DNA of 64,000 nt, from assembly GCF_027319265.1 (NCBI RefSeq), contig NZ_DAHVNP010000031.1:293401-357400 (forward strand). The letters are read 5' to 3'. Both the position numbers and the translations under genes were made by a program. Below the pieces are notes generated by a model. The model did not search any database. It saw only the letters and a list, made by a program, of their open reading frames with translations, and had not been told where the DNA came from. Origin of the DNA: Ferrimicrobium sp. (lineage in GTDB: Bacteria; Actinomycetota; Acidimicrobiia; Acidimicrobiales; Acidimicrobiaceae). Each line of letters opens with the position of its first letter. Positions within the stretch are counted from its first letter, which is position 1. Positions 1-7,169 of this stretch are shown here, piece by piece.

Positions 1-395
1 CACTATCAGCCTCCCGGTCGTTGCACTCACGACCGAACTCCGGAACGTACAGTAGTCTGGGTGGATGCAGGCTGCTACATAGCTACCAGTTGCCCTCCAT
101 TAGCCAAAAACACGCGAACCATTCTGATCTCTTGCGCCGCGTCCCCATCAGCGGACGCGGCGGAGGAAGGTCCGAATCGGCTCCAACATCTCATGAGGAA
201 CCATGACTGTCCATACCGCGCGATGACGCGACACCGGAGCGAAAACCCGTTGTGTATCGGTGTTCGCCGGCACTGCCGTTGGCAGACGGTAATGGATCTG
301 CGGGCCGAAGGGGCCTCGCGAATCGAATGCACGCTGCAAGAGTCCCAATCGGCAAAGCCAAGATCAGGGACTGACACCCGGTAGGGTATGACGGT
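1..395. other. Left-edge stretch without a recognisable gene
   Basis: I see no convincing coding region here. Open frames in this stretch have no family-like sequence and no ribosome binding site. The only clear structure is the hairpin at 135-162, listed separately. Confidence 0.4.
135..162. other. Strong GC-rich stem-loop
   Basis: A perfect 10-bp stem (135-144 with 153-162) closes an 8-nt loop. No T-run follows on either strand, so it is not a textbook intrinsic terminator. It lies about 230 bp upstream of the HAD hydrolase and could end transcription entering from the left or be an RNA structure in a leader. Confidence 0.45.
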
Positions 396-1055
396 GTGAG
401 CGAAGCGGAATCCATACGCACCACAACCGGGACGCCCCCCGCTACCGCCGTTGTCTTCGATCTCGGTGGGGTCTTCATCGATTGGGATCCACGGCACCTC
501 TACCGCAAAATCTTCGCCAACGAGCGCGACATGGAACGCTTCCTCGAGCAGGTTTGCACACCAACTTGGCATGCCCAGCTCGATCGCGGCGTTCCGTTCT
601 CCATCGCATCACAAGCACTGCTCACCGCCAACCCTGGGCTCGCGGGCCCGATCCGCGCCTATCACGATCGCTTTCCAGAGATGTGGGGGCCCGTTTCGCG
701 CCAGATGGTCGCGCTCTTGCATCGGCTCAACGATGCCGGCCACCCAACCTATGCGGCAACGAACTGGCCCGCCGAGTACTGGGATGGGGCGATGGCGACG
801 TTTGCATTCCTAGCAACCTTTCGCGGCATTCTCGTATCAGGACTCATCGGTGTTGCCAAACCATCTCGAGACTTCTTCAATACCCTCTCCACAACGTTCC
901 CAATCACGCCTTCGCAGACAGTCTTTATTGATGATCGCGCTGAGAATGTGAGGGCCGCGACCGACGCCGGCTACCGCAGCCACCGATACGTTGGCATGAA
1001 CGCACTGGAGTCGTATCTACAGGATAATGGCCTCGAGGTCAATGGAGAGATCTGA
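396..1055 (+). CDS. HAD-superfamily hydrolase (YihX-like)
   Basis: This 219-aa protein begins at a GTG. It carries the HAD motif I variant FDLGGV near residues 21-26, with Asp22 the expected nucleophile, and a motif IV FIDDRAENV near residue 177, where the paired Asp bind Mg2+. Spacing and the DLGGVFIDWDP start resemble the sugar-phosphate/haloacid-dehalogenase-like subgroup that includes YihX. The substrate cannot be told from sequence. It would be a soluble cytoplasmic phosphatase. It converges with the endonuclease IV gene and has no obvious operon partner. The start is chosen because it is the first in-frame initiator ahead of motif I; no strong ribosome binding site is visible. Confidence 0.85.
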   Translation: MSEAESIRTTTGTPPATAVVFDLGGVFIDWDPRHLYRKIFANERDMERFLEQVCTPTWHAQLDRGVPFSIASQALLTANPGLAGPIRAYHDRFPEMWGPVSRQMVALLHRLNDAGHPTYAATNWPAEYWDGAMATFAFLATFRGILVSGLIGVAKPSRDFFNTLSTTFPITPSQTVFIDDRAENVRAATDAGYRSHRYVGMNALESYLQDNGLEVNGEI

Positions 1056-1163
1056 AACACCGACGAGTCGCTGCCGATCCCAAGAACGACTACCCCAGCG
1101 AGTTCTGCGAATCGACACCCTCAACGCTGGCGCACACGGGACCAACACGCAAGCATTTGGCAC

Positions 1164-2018
1164 TCAGGAGCCTGACGCTCCAGAGTTTGCTAGCGCATCT
1201 CGCAGCTGCACGACATCTTCGATGCGAGGCCCGTCACCGGAACCAGGTACCTCAAGAATGAGATCGGCAGATTGAAAGACCTCGTGATGGACAAAATCGA
1301 TCAGCGCATCTAACCCAATCTCACCCTCACCAAGATTGGCATGACGGTCATGCGCCGAACCGAGTTCCGACGCTGAATCATTGAGATGGACGACGGCTAC
1401 CTTGCCAAATGTGCTCTTGAGTTCATCAGCCAGCTCATCGGCGAGAGCCCGATCGCGCAGATCATAACCAGCAGCAAAGAGATGTTGAGTGTCGATGCAG
1501 ATGCCCACCACCTCTGGCCGCTCGCATCGTTCAACGAGTTGGCGAAGCTCAGCGACTGACCGACCCATCGAAGCGCCTCCTCCGGCTGTGTTCTCAAGAA
1601 GCAATTGCGTCGTCTCCGAGGCAAGGGACACCGTTGGCGCTACCGCTCGCCGCCAACTTTCAAGGCTCTCCAAAAAACCATAACCCTTATGCGATCCCGG
1701 ATGGAGAACCACGGCAGAGAGCGACTTCTCAACCGACGTGGCCATGACGGCCGCCAGCAACTCGCTCGATTTGGTGACGAGTTGCGGATCATTCGACCCC
1801 AAATTGATGAGGTAGGAGGCGTGAACGACGAGGTCGTCAACTCCACGGAGCCGTGCCGCCTGGCTCACCGGACCACTCGCCGGAGCCGCTAGCGGGCGAT
1901 ACTTCCAGGTTCGGGGCGAAGAGAGAAAGAACTGTGCTGCTTGCACACCAAGCGCACCTGCCCGATCTATCAGACCATCGAATCCTCCAGCCGCCGAGAC
2001 ATGAGCACCTACCCGCAT
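1164..2018 (-). CDS. nfo: Deoxyribonuclease IV (endonuclease IV, AP endonuclease family 2)
   Basis: This 284-aa protein matches endonuclease IV along its whole length. It starts MRVGAHVSAAGG and contains HPGSHKG, LLENTAGGG, CIDTQHLFAAGYD, VVHLNDS, DRHANLGEGEIG and LILEVPG, the blocks that supply the His, Glu and Asp ligands of the three-zinc centre. It cleaves 5' of abasic sites in base excision repair and removes 3' blocking groups. Length fits the family (about 280 aa). It is divergent from the gene at 2125, and the short region between them (2019-2124) must hold both promoters. Confidence 0.95.
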   Translation of the reverse strand: MRVGAHVSAAGGFDGLIDRAGALGVQAAQFFLSSPRTWKYRPLAAPASGPVSQAARLRGVDDLVVHASYLINLGSNDPQLVTKSSELLAAVMATSVEKSLSAVVLHPGSHKGYGFLESLESWRRAVAPTVSLASETTQLLLENTAGGGASMGRSVAELRQLVERCERPEVVGICIDTQHLFAAGYDLRDRALADELADELKSTFGKVAVVHLNDSASELGSAHDRHANLGEGEIGLDALIDFVHHEVFQSADLILEVPGSGDGPRIEDVVQLRDALANSGASGS

Positions 2019-2124
2019 TGGAGCAAGGCTAGCTGCTGACCCCTCTCCGTCGTCCGACTAGTATTGCCCGATGGTGGTCGACCGAGGACCACCGCAATTC
2101 GAACAACATGCTAGGTGGAGGTTC

Positions 2125-3447
2125 ATGGCGACCAAACTCGAGATTGAGCTGACCAGTCAGCTCGACAGCGACAACTGGACATGGCGCGCAGCAGGCGCCC
2201 GTAGTCCAAAGGGAACGGTCGCCAGCCAGCTTCTCTATGACGGAGCAAAAATTGGCGATGTAGCGCGAGCTGATGTATCAATGGGTCTCGATGGCATCGA
2301 GATACTTTCCGTCACTGCACCGACCGCCAAGAAGGCGCCGGAGAACCGAATTGAACTGATCGGTTCCTCCAGCGATGAACCTTTAGTCAATATTTCACTG
2401 AAGAAAAAGGGACGTCCTGATCGTCCAAGCCGTGGGCCACGTGAAGGCGATGATCGCTCGCGGCGAGGTGGCGAGCGTGCTCGCCAAGGGCAACCGGCAA
2501 AGGGGGGCCGAGGTGATACCGATCGGCCCCGACGATCGGGTGACGGACCTGGCGGCCAAGACCGACCGCCCCGGACCAACCGTCCCAACGCCACAGATCG
2601 ACGACGACCGAACCGGCCGGAGGCGAAGCGGCTCCACCCCAAAGAGACACACCGCAGAGAGGTCCTTGACTCTCTCCTCCCCGAGCATCGACCGATTGGT
2701 GAGGCCTTAGTGAAGGGTGGGCTGCCCGCTGTGCGAGCGGCTATCGCCGAACAGAATGCCCTTGCTCTTGCGGCAGGCAATCCCGAGACGCCGGTTGACG
2801 CAACACTCAAGATCGCAGAGGGCATCCTTCCTCGCATCCGAGTCGCAACGTGGCTCGACCGAGCAGAAGCTGCGAGCGAGATCGCGCAAGAAATCTCGCT
2901 GAAAGACTTGCGGGCGATCTTAGCGGCGGCCGATCGCTCGGCAAAGAACCCACAGGTGACGGAACTCTTCAACACCTTATCGACGGTACTCGCTACCCGC
3001 TCGAGTGCTGAGACTGAGAAGTGGCAGCAGGAGGTGGCGAGTGCTGTGGACGAGAACCGCCTCGTACGCGCCTTGCGCCTCGCTGCGAAGCTGCCTGATC
3101 CGGCGGCAAAACTGCCGACAGAACTCGCCGAACGTCTGGTTGGCCTCTGCAATGCAGAGATGAGTGCCGAAACTCCCTCGGAGCGCTGGATGGTACTCAT
3201 CGATGCCGTTGCCCAGAGTCCCATCCGCCGTCAGGTGCAGCCAACGAGCCTTCCCAACGACGCGACACCTGAACTGATCGAGTTCGCCAAGGAGAACGCC
3301 GGACGCATCCCAGCCCTCGCTCAGTTGACGGGTGTCTCCGTGCCACCTCCTCCTCGTCCGGAGATTCTTGCAATGGTGCCAAAGACCTCCCGCCCTGCTA
3401 AGTCGGCACCGAGCGATGAACCCCCGATACCTACTGACGACCTCTAG
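2125..3447 (+). CDS. Hypothetical protein with Arg/Gly/Asp/Pro-rich disordered middle
   Basis: I do not recognise this 440-aa protein. The ATG at 2125 is chosen because AGGTGGAGG sits just upstream; the same frame extends 54 nt further to a poorer start. Residues 1-80 look like a small beta-rich domain. Residues 95-175 are low complexity and dominated by R, G, D and P, so probably disordered and nucleic-acid binding. Residues 180-400 are Ala/Leu/Glu-rich and helical, and the last 30 are Pro/Ser-rich. A similar RD-rich linker occurs in the TPR protein at 48216. The stop is followed within 3 nt by the GNAT gene start, suggesting an operon. Confidence 0.75.
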   Translation: MATKLEIELTSQLDSDNWTWRAAGARSPKGTVASQLLYDGAKIGDVARADVSMGLDGIEILSVTAPTAKKAPENRIELIGSSSDEPLVNISLKKKGRPDRPSRGPREGDDRSRRGGERARQGQPAKGGRGDTDRPRRSGDGPGGQDRPPRTNRPNATDRRRPNRPEAKRLHPKETHRREVLDSLLPEHRPIGEALVKGGLPAVRAAIAEQNALALAAGNPETPVDATLKIAEGILPRIRVATWLDRAEAASEIAQEISLKDLRAILAAADRSAKNPQVTELFNTLSTVLATRSSAETEKWQQEVASAVDENRLVRALRLAAKLPDPAAKLPTELAERLVGLCNAEMSAETPSERWMVLIDAVAQSPIRRQVQPTSLPNDATPELIEFAKENAGRIPALAQLTGVSVPPPPRPEILAMVPKTSRPAKSAPSDEPPIPTDDL

Positions 3448-3450
3448 ATC

Positions 3451-3810
3451 ATGACGGTGCGCATCGCTACGGTGCGAACTCCCCCGGAGGAGTTTCTTGG
3501 CTGGATTCCGGCTGAGCTCGTTCTCGAACACAGTGAGGCCGTGGTCGCCTATTGGGATCAGACCCCAGCAGGGCTTTTGCTGTTTGCTGTAGACGGAGCC
3601 GTTGCAAAGATTCACTTCCACTACGTTGAATCTGCACTACGCAACCTCGGGATCGGCGAGCAGCTTCTCGAAGAGACGCTCACCCTCGCCAAGGGGGCCG
3701 GTTGCACAACCTGTTACGGTTGGGTCTCTCCAGGAGATCGCATTGCAAAACTCACCTATGAAGCACAAGGCTTCCGATCAGACCAGATCCGCGTGAAGAG
3801 GGAACTCTAA
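3451..3810 (+). CDS. GNAT-family N-acetyltransferase
   Basis: This 119-aa protein shows the GNAT acetyl-CoA binding motif A as RNLGIGEQLLEE (near residues 67-78), preceded by a beta strand (IHFHYVES) and followed by ARG-like C-terminal blocks (YEAQGF). It is short for a GNAT, so it is a minimal single domain. The substrate is unknown. It starts 3 nt after the preceding stop with an ATG, so translation is probably coupled with the upstream gene. It would be cytoplasmic. Confidence 0.75.
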   Translation: MTVRIATVRTPPEEFLGWIPAELVLEHSEAVVAYWDQTPAGLLLFAVDGAVAKIHFHYVESALRNLGIGEQLLEETLTLAKGAGCTTCYGWVSPGDRIAKLTYEAQGFRSDQIRVKREL

Positions 3811-3839
3811 CGCCTACGCATTTAGAGAAACCTCCCAAA

Positions 3840-4214
3840 GTGGCCGTCTCCGGCGTCACCATCGACCACGACAAGGTGCTGTTGGTTCGGCGTTCACCAC
3901 TCAACCCAGAGGTATGGGCCCCGCCCGGGGGCAAGGTCGAACGACACGAACACCTTGTCCAAGCCCTAGAACGCGAGACTCACGAAGAGATCGGCGTCAC
4001 ACTTCATCCCCTCAGGCTGCTCGCTCAGATCGAGCTCCACATGACAGACCGCTCGTATGCACTCTTTAGCTTTCTCTGTGATGTCGTCAACGAGCCGAGT
4101 GCCCTGGCCCCCAGCTCCGACGCGCTCGACCTCCGCTGGTGGCGCTTTGAGGACACCCTTCACGCACCCCTCGCCCCCGGCGTCTTCACTGTTTTACGCC
4201 AACTCACCCAGTGA
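3840..4214 (+). CDS. Nudix hydrolase (MutT-like)
   Basis: This 124-aa protein contains a full Nudix box: G-x5-E-x7-RE-x-x-EE-x-G-V, spanning the GKVERHE and RETHEEIGV blocks near residues 31-53. These residues bind the metal and hydrolyse nucleoside diphosphates linked to other groups. Length is typical for the minimal fold. The GTG start is the only plausible initiator near the beginning of the fold, and no good ribosome binding site is seen, so coupling to the upstream gene is likely. The substrate could be an oxidised dNTP or a nucleotide sugar and cannot be decided here. Confidence 0.85.
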   Translation: MAVSGVTIDHDKVLLVRRSPLNPEVWAPPGGKVERHEHLVQALERETHEEIGVTLHPLRLLAQIELHMTDRSYALFSFLCDVVNEPSALAPSSDALDLRWWRFEDTLHAPLAPGVFTVLRQLTQ

Positions 4215-4239
4215 ACGGAGTCCACTGCGAAGGGTGACC

Positions 4240-4268
4240 AACCTTGATGGAGTGGTTCCATCAAGGTT
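4240..4268. terminator. Bidirectional stem-loop between convergent genes
   Basis: A perfect 12-bp stem (4240-4251 with 4257-4268) has a 5-nt loop. It lies between the stop of the Nudix gene (plus) and the stop of the phasin-like gene (minus), the expected place for a shared terminator. No strong T-run flanks it, so factor assistance may be needed. Confidence 0.6.
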
Positions 4269-4277
4269 CTCAGTTGA

Positions 4278-4838
4278 CTACTGTTGTTCCTCGCGCAACT
4301 TAGACACGCGACCTAAGACCGTTCGACGGCGGCGGTGCTCAAGTTCAAACGCCTCTACCTCGCCGAGCTGATCAAGCGTTAACCCTTGGAGGTGACCGAT
4401 CACCTCAGCGGCGGTCATCGCCTCATATCCAACGATTCCGCCAACGGTCTCGCTTCCTTGTGCCTCATGGACAGTAGGCTCCGCGGCCGTGGGGTCTGCT
4501 TGCGAGTTGCCCTCCCCACCGAAACCACCCACCCGAGACTGAGCGGTCTTAAAGACAAGATCGGCAGCACCCTCAACGGTCCTGCGCACGTCAGATACTC
4601 GCTCCTCGAGATCGTTGATCTGCGTCCCGTATCTAGCTTTCATGACTCCGGCCGCCATGTCGCCGACGAATTTTGCGGTCTGTAACGGACCTTGCACCAC
4701 ACGCCGACCCTCTTCAGCGGCGTTTGGGAGGGTCTTTACGACTGCGGCAAGCAGACCAATCGGCTGATAGAACAACCGATTCACTACCTCCTGTTTGAGG
4801 TCATCGAAATCGAACGATGGAGTCTCTTGCGTAGCCAT
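4278..4838 (-). CDS. Phasin-like / lipid-droplet-associated-like helical protein
   Basis: This 186-aa protein starts at an ATG with GGAG upstream. Residues 10-100 are amphipathic helices (LKQEVVNRLFYQPIGLLAAV, LPNAAEEGRR, DLEERVSDVRRTVE). After an acidic linker comes a C-terminal three-helix segment, YEAMTAAEVIGHL then ELEHRRRRTVLGRV. Segments of this last type (YD-L-A-EV...E-HR-R-TVL-R) recur in actinobacterial phasin-like or lipid-droplet-associated proteins, from memory. The role may be coating granules or droplets, which is inference. No signal peptide or membrane helix is clear. Confidence 0.7.
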   Translation of the reverse strand: MATQETPSFDFDDLKQEVVNRLFYQPIGLLAAVVKTLPNAAEEGRRVVQGPLQTAKFVGDMAAGVMKARYGTQINDLEERVSDVRRTVEGAADLVFKTAQSRVGGFGGEGNSQADPTAAEPTVHEAQGSETVGGIVGYEAMTAAEVIGHLQGLTLDQLGEVEAFELEHRRRRTVLGRVSKLREEQQ

Positions 4839-4888
4839 GGTTACTCCTTTCTGACGGAGCCGAGAACGGCCCGACTAGTTATAGCCTA

Positions 4889-5413
4889 CTAGACACAGTC
4901 ACGGCAGAACATCTTCTCCTGGTCAGCCAGTTGTATCATGCTCTTAACAAGGAAACATGACTGACAGACAAACTCATCTGGCTGACGAGGCTTGACCCGG
5001 ACAACCGTGTCTCCAGACTCATCGACCTCCTCTTCGTCGTCGACCTCGGTAACTACGAAGCGCTCACGAAGAATATCATCGAGGGCTGACTCAACCTCAT
5101 CGTCGTCAACCTCCTCCTCATCATCAGACTCCTCAGCGTCCTCTGACTCCTCGGCTTCGTCATCAGCGTCTGGTGTCAACTCTTCGATTTCGACACCATC
5201 CATCTCGTCAAGCACAATCTCATCGTCGACTTCTTCGTCTGCATCGAGATCGTCATCGAGATCGAGCTCTTCGTCGATCTCTTCATCAACGATCAGTTCG
5301 TCATCGAGATCGAGCTCGTCCTCTTCATCAACGTCGAGTTCATCAACATCGATCTCGTCCTCTACCGGTGCTGTCGCCGCCTTTGGATCTATCTTCTTCT
5401 TACGATCGGCCAT
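4889..5413 (-). CDS. DUF4193-family protein with extreme acidic extension
   Basis: This is a 174-aa protein. The C-terminal block VVRVKPRQPDEFVCQSCFLV...FCRDCV matches the actinobacterial DUF4193 family, with CxxC-CxxC pairs expected to bind zinc. Family members are usually near 100 aa. Here about 130 N-terminal residues are almost only D, E, L, I and V, encoded by imperfect DNA repeats. The ATG at 5413 is preferred over the GTG one codon earlier because of its spacing from GAAAGAGG. Function is unknown. The acidic region could act as a nucleic-acid mimic or a histone-like partner, but that is a guess. Confidence 0.85.
   Translation of the reverse strand: MADRKKKIDPKAATAPVEDEIDVDELDVDEEDELDLDDELIVDEEIDEELDLDDDLDADEEVDDEIVLDEMDGVEIEELTPDADDEAEESEDAEESDDEEEVDDDEVESALDDILRERFVVTEVDDEEEVDESGDTVVRVKPRQPDEFVCQSCFLVKSMIQLADQEKMFCRDCV
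5250..5317. repeat. Direct repeat inside the acidic-protein gene
   Basis: A 20-nt unit at 5250-5269 recurs identically at 5298-5317. The 48-nt period equals 16 codons, so copy number can change without a frameshift. It encodes part of the D/E/L-rich region. Confidence 0.7.
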
Positions 5414-5497
5414 CACTACCTCTTTCAGTTTGCAAGCACGTGTTTCAATTCGGCAATGCTAACCACTTTCACACCCATTTAGTTCCGCAAAACTCGC

Positions 5498-7096
5498 CTA
5501 ATTTCCAAGTTTTTCAATCAGGCGCTCCTCCTGTACCCGCCGACCAAGCAAATAGCTCTCGGTATCGACAAAACGCATCGCAGCAGCGAGGTGGTGATGA
5601 CCGATACGGTCCAATGATCGATACATCTCTTGTGCGATGGTCCGATAGACTGGATGTCCCTGCGGTTGCGATCGCAACTCTACCAGATGCAACAATTCTC
5701 GTGCATTCAGCTTGACAGCAAAGCGAACGCGAGCAGCCAGGGGGAGCACCATCCGAGCGGTCGGAGCAACCACTGTATCATGAAGATCCTCAGCAAAGCG
5801 GAAAGCGGCATCAAAAACCGGATCAATCGCTTCGAGTAACCCCTCATCGGCAAGCGCCGGATCGACTTGGTAACCAGCGATGGCAACAGGATCCTGTTCG
5901 AGCAGGGTCAGGAGACGGTGACGTGCGAGGTCACGGTAGGACCCATAATCAGTCTCGATCTCGAAGGTATAGGAACTCATCTCCCACGCCCGCGAAGGCT
6001 TATGACGACGATTTTCTCGATCTCCACTGTAGGCCCGAAAGATCTCGACACGTTGGGCATCAGAGAGCTCGCGTGCCCGGCGTTCGCACTCTGCAAAGGA
6101 GACCCCGCTCTGTTCGTACAACATCCAAGGAATCAGCTCCGCATCACTCTGGGGCTCGTAGCCTAACAGTCGCACACTAGGCGCCCAGTAAGGTGTGGGC
6201 GACCGTTGCACGGGTTCCTCGGGCCATGATGGATCGACAAGCGCTTCGATATTCGCCTGTCTCTGAGCGAGATAGGTGGTCCATCGACCACCTCGGTCGG
6301 GTCGATCCATCCGACCGACCAGTAGCCCGAGTACCTTGGTGACTTCACGAGCGATCGCATCTGCCGTATACAGACTCTCATACGAGCCGATGGATCGGAG
6401 ACGAACGACGAGATACTCCAGCGCCTGCGCGCTACCGACGATTCCGACGTTGGTCATCGTCGCCATCGGGAGGCACCCGCGTGCGCTATCGAGCGCAGCT
6501 GCTCGAGCGGCACGTACCCTCGCCATATCATCAGTAGGTACGTCTTGGGTGAACCGAGCCTTCATAGCATCGAAGACCGTCGCGTAGAGATCGAACTCTT
6601 GAGCGATGATCTGGTGGTAATGGCGCCGAAGCTCTCCCGCAAACTCCTCAGGGATAACGGCTCGCAGGCTCCCATCTTCTCGCAGAGAGGACAGGTTGAC
6701 ATAGCGCGTCGATTGTTCAAGGAATGACAGCAATCGATGACGTTCTAGCGTCCGTGTCAGCACCGTTGACACCTGTTCAACTGCGACGTGTGTCGTGGCC
6801 AGCTGAGCAACCGAATCATCACCGTAGTCACCGATAACTCGACCCATCAGCGCCCTGGTGCGCGATCCTGTGCCGAGACTCACGTGCGTGGAGACGGGAT
6901 CGAGATCGTGCGCAAACTCATCAAGAAAGATACGCCGCAGCGACTTGCTCGAACGAGAGTAGCGTGCGAAAAGGGCAGCAGCGAGCTCCTGGGGAACATT
7001 CTGTAGACAAAACACCGGTTCGTCGACGTTGGTGAAGTATCTCTCCAGGGTAGCCCGCTCCGCCGGCGCGAAGACTTCGGGAAGGTAATTAGCCAC
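5498..7096 (-). CDS. Double-domain ThyX-like protein (FAD-dependent thymidylate synthase family)
   Basis: This 532-aa protein is about twice the usual ThyX length and is built from two related halves. The first half has an intact ThyX motif RHR-x7-S (Arg119-His120-Arg121 to Ser129). The second half has RHR at 392-394, but the serine position is Asp402; it also has NARELLHLVELR near 463, matching the ThyX C-terminal substrate-binding block. ThyX makes dTMP with FAD and methylenetetrahydrofolate. Long two-domain members are known in Actinobacteria and Thermus-type bacteria, and whether they act as thymidylate synthases is uncertain. The gene precedes the DUF4193 gene on the same strand. Confidence 0.8.
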   Translation of the reverse strand: MANYLPEVFAPAERATLERYFTNVDEPVFCLQNVPQELAAALFARYSRSSKSLRRIFLDEFAHDLDPVSTHVSLGTGSRTRALMGRVIGDYGDDSVAQLATTHVAVEQVSTVLTRTLERHRLLSFLEQSTRYVNLSSLREDGSLRAVIPEEFAGELRRHYHQIIAQEFDLYATVFDAMKARFTQDVPTDDMARVRAARAAALDSARGCLPMATMTNVGIVGSAQALEYLVVRLRSIGSYESLYTADAIAREVTKVLGLLVGRMDRPDRGGRWTTYLAQRQANIEALVDPSWPEEPVQRSPTPYWAPSVRLLGYEPQSDAELIPWMLYEQSGVSFAECERRARELSDAQRVEIFRAYSGDRENRRHKPSRAWEMSSYTFEIETDYGSYRDLARHRLLTLLEQDPVAIAGYQVDPALADEGLLEAIDPVFDAAFRFAEDLHDTVVAPTARMVLPLAARVRFAVKLNARELLHLVELRSQPQGHPVYRTIAQEMYRSLDRIGHHHLAAAMRFVDTESYLLGRRVQEERLIEKLGN

Positions 7097-7169
7097 GCCG
7101 CTAGCCTATCGAGACCAGCGCTTTGACTGCGCCGCCCAAGAGGAAGTAGGTTACCGGTGCCTCACGTTG

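Noticed and set aside
2235..3224. Long open frame (329 aa) on the minus strand
   Set aside because: It lies entirely antisense to the supported gene at 2125-3447, is rich in Ser/Arg, and matches no family; an effect of codon bias.
4992..5462. Ser-rich open frame (156 aa) on the plus strand
   Set aside because: It is the reverse complement of the Asp/Glu repeat region of the DUF4193 gene; runs of Ser are produced by antisense acidic codons.
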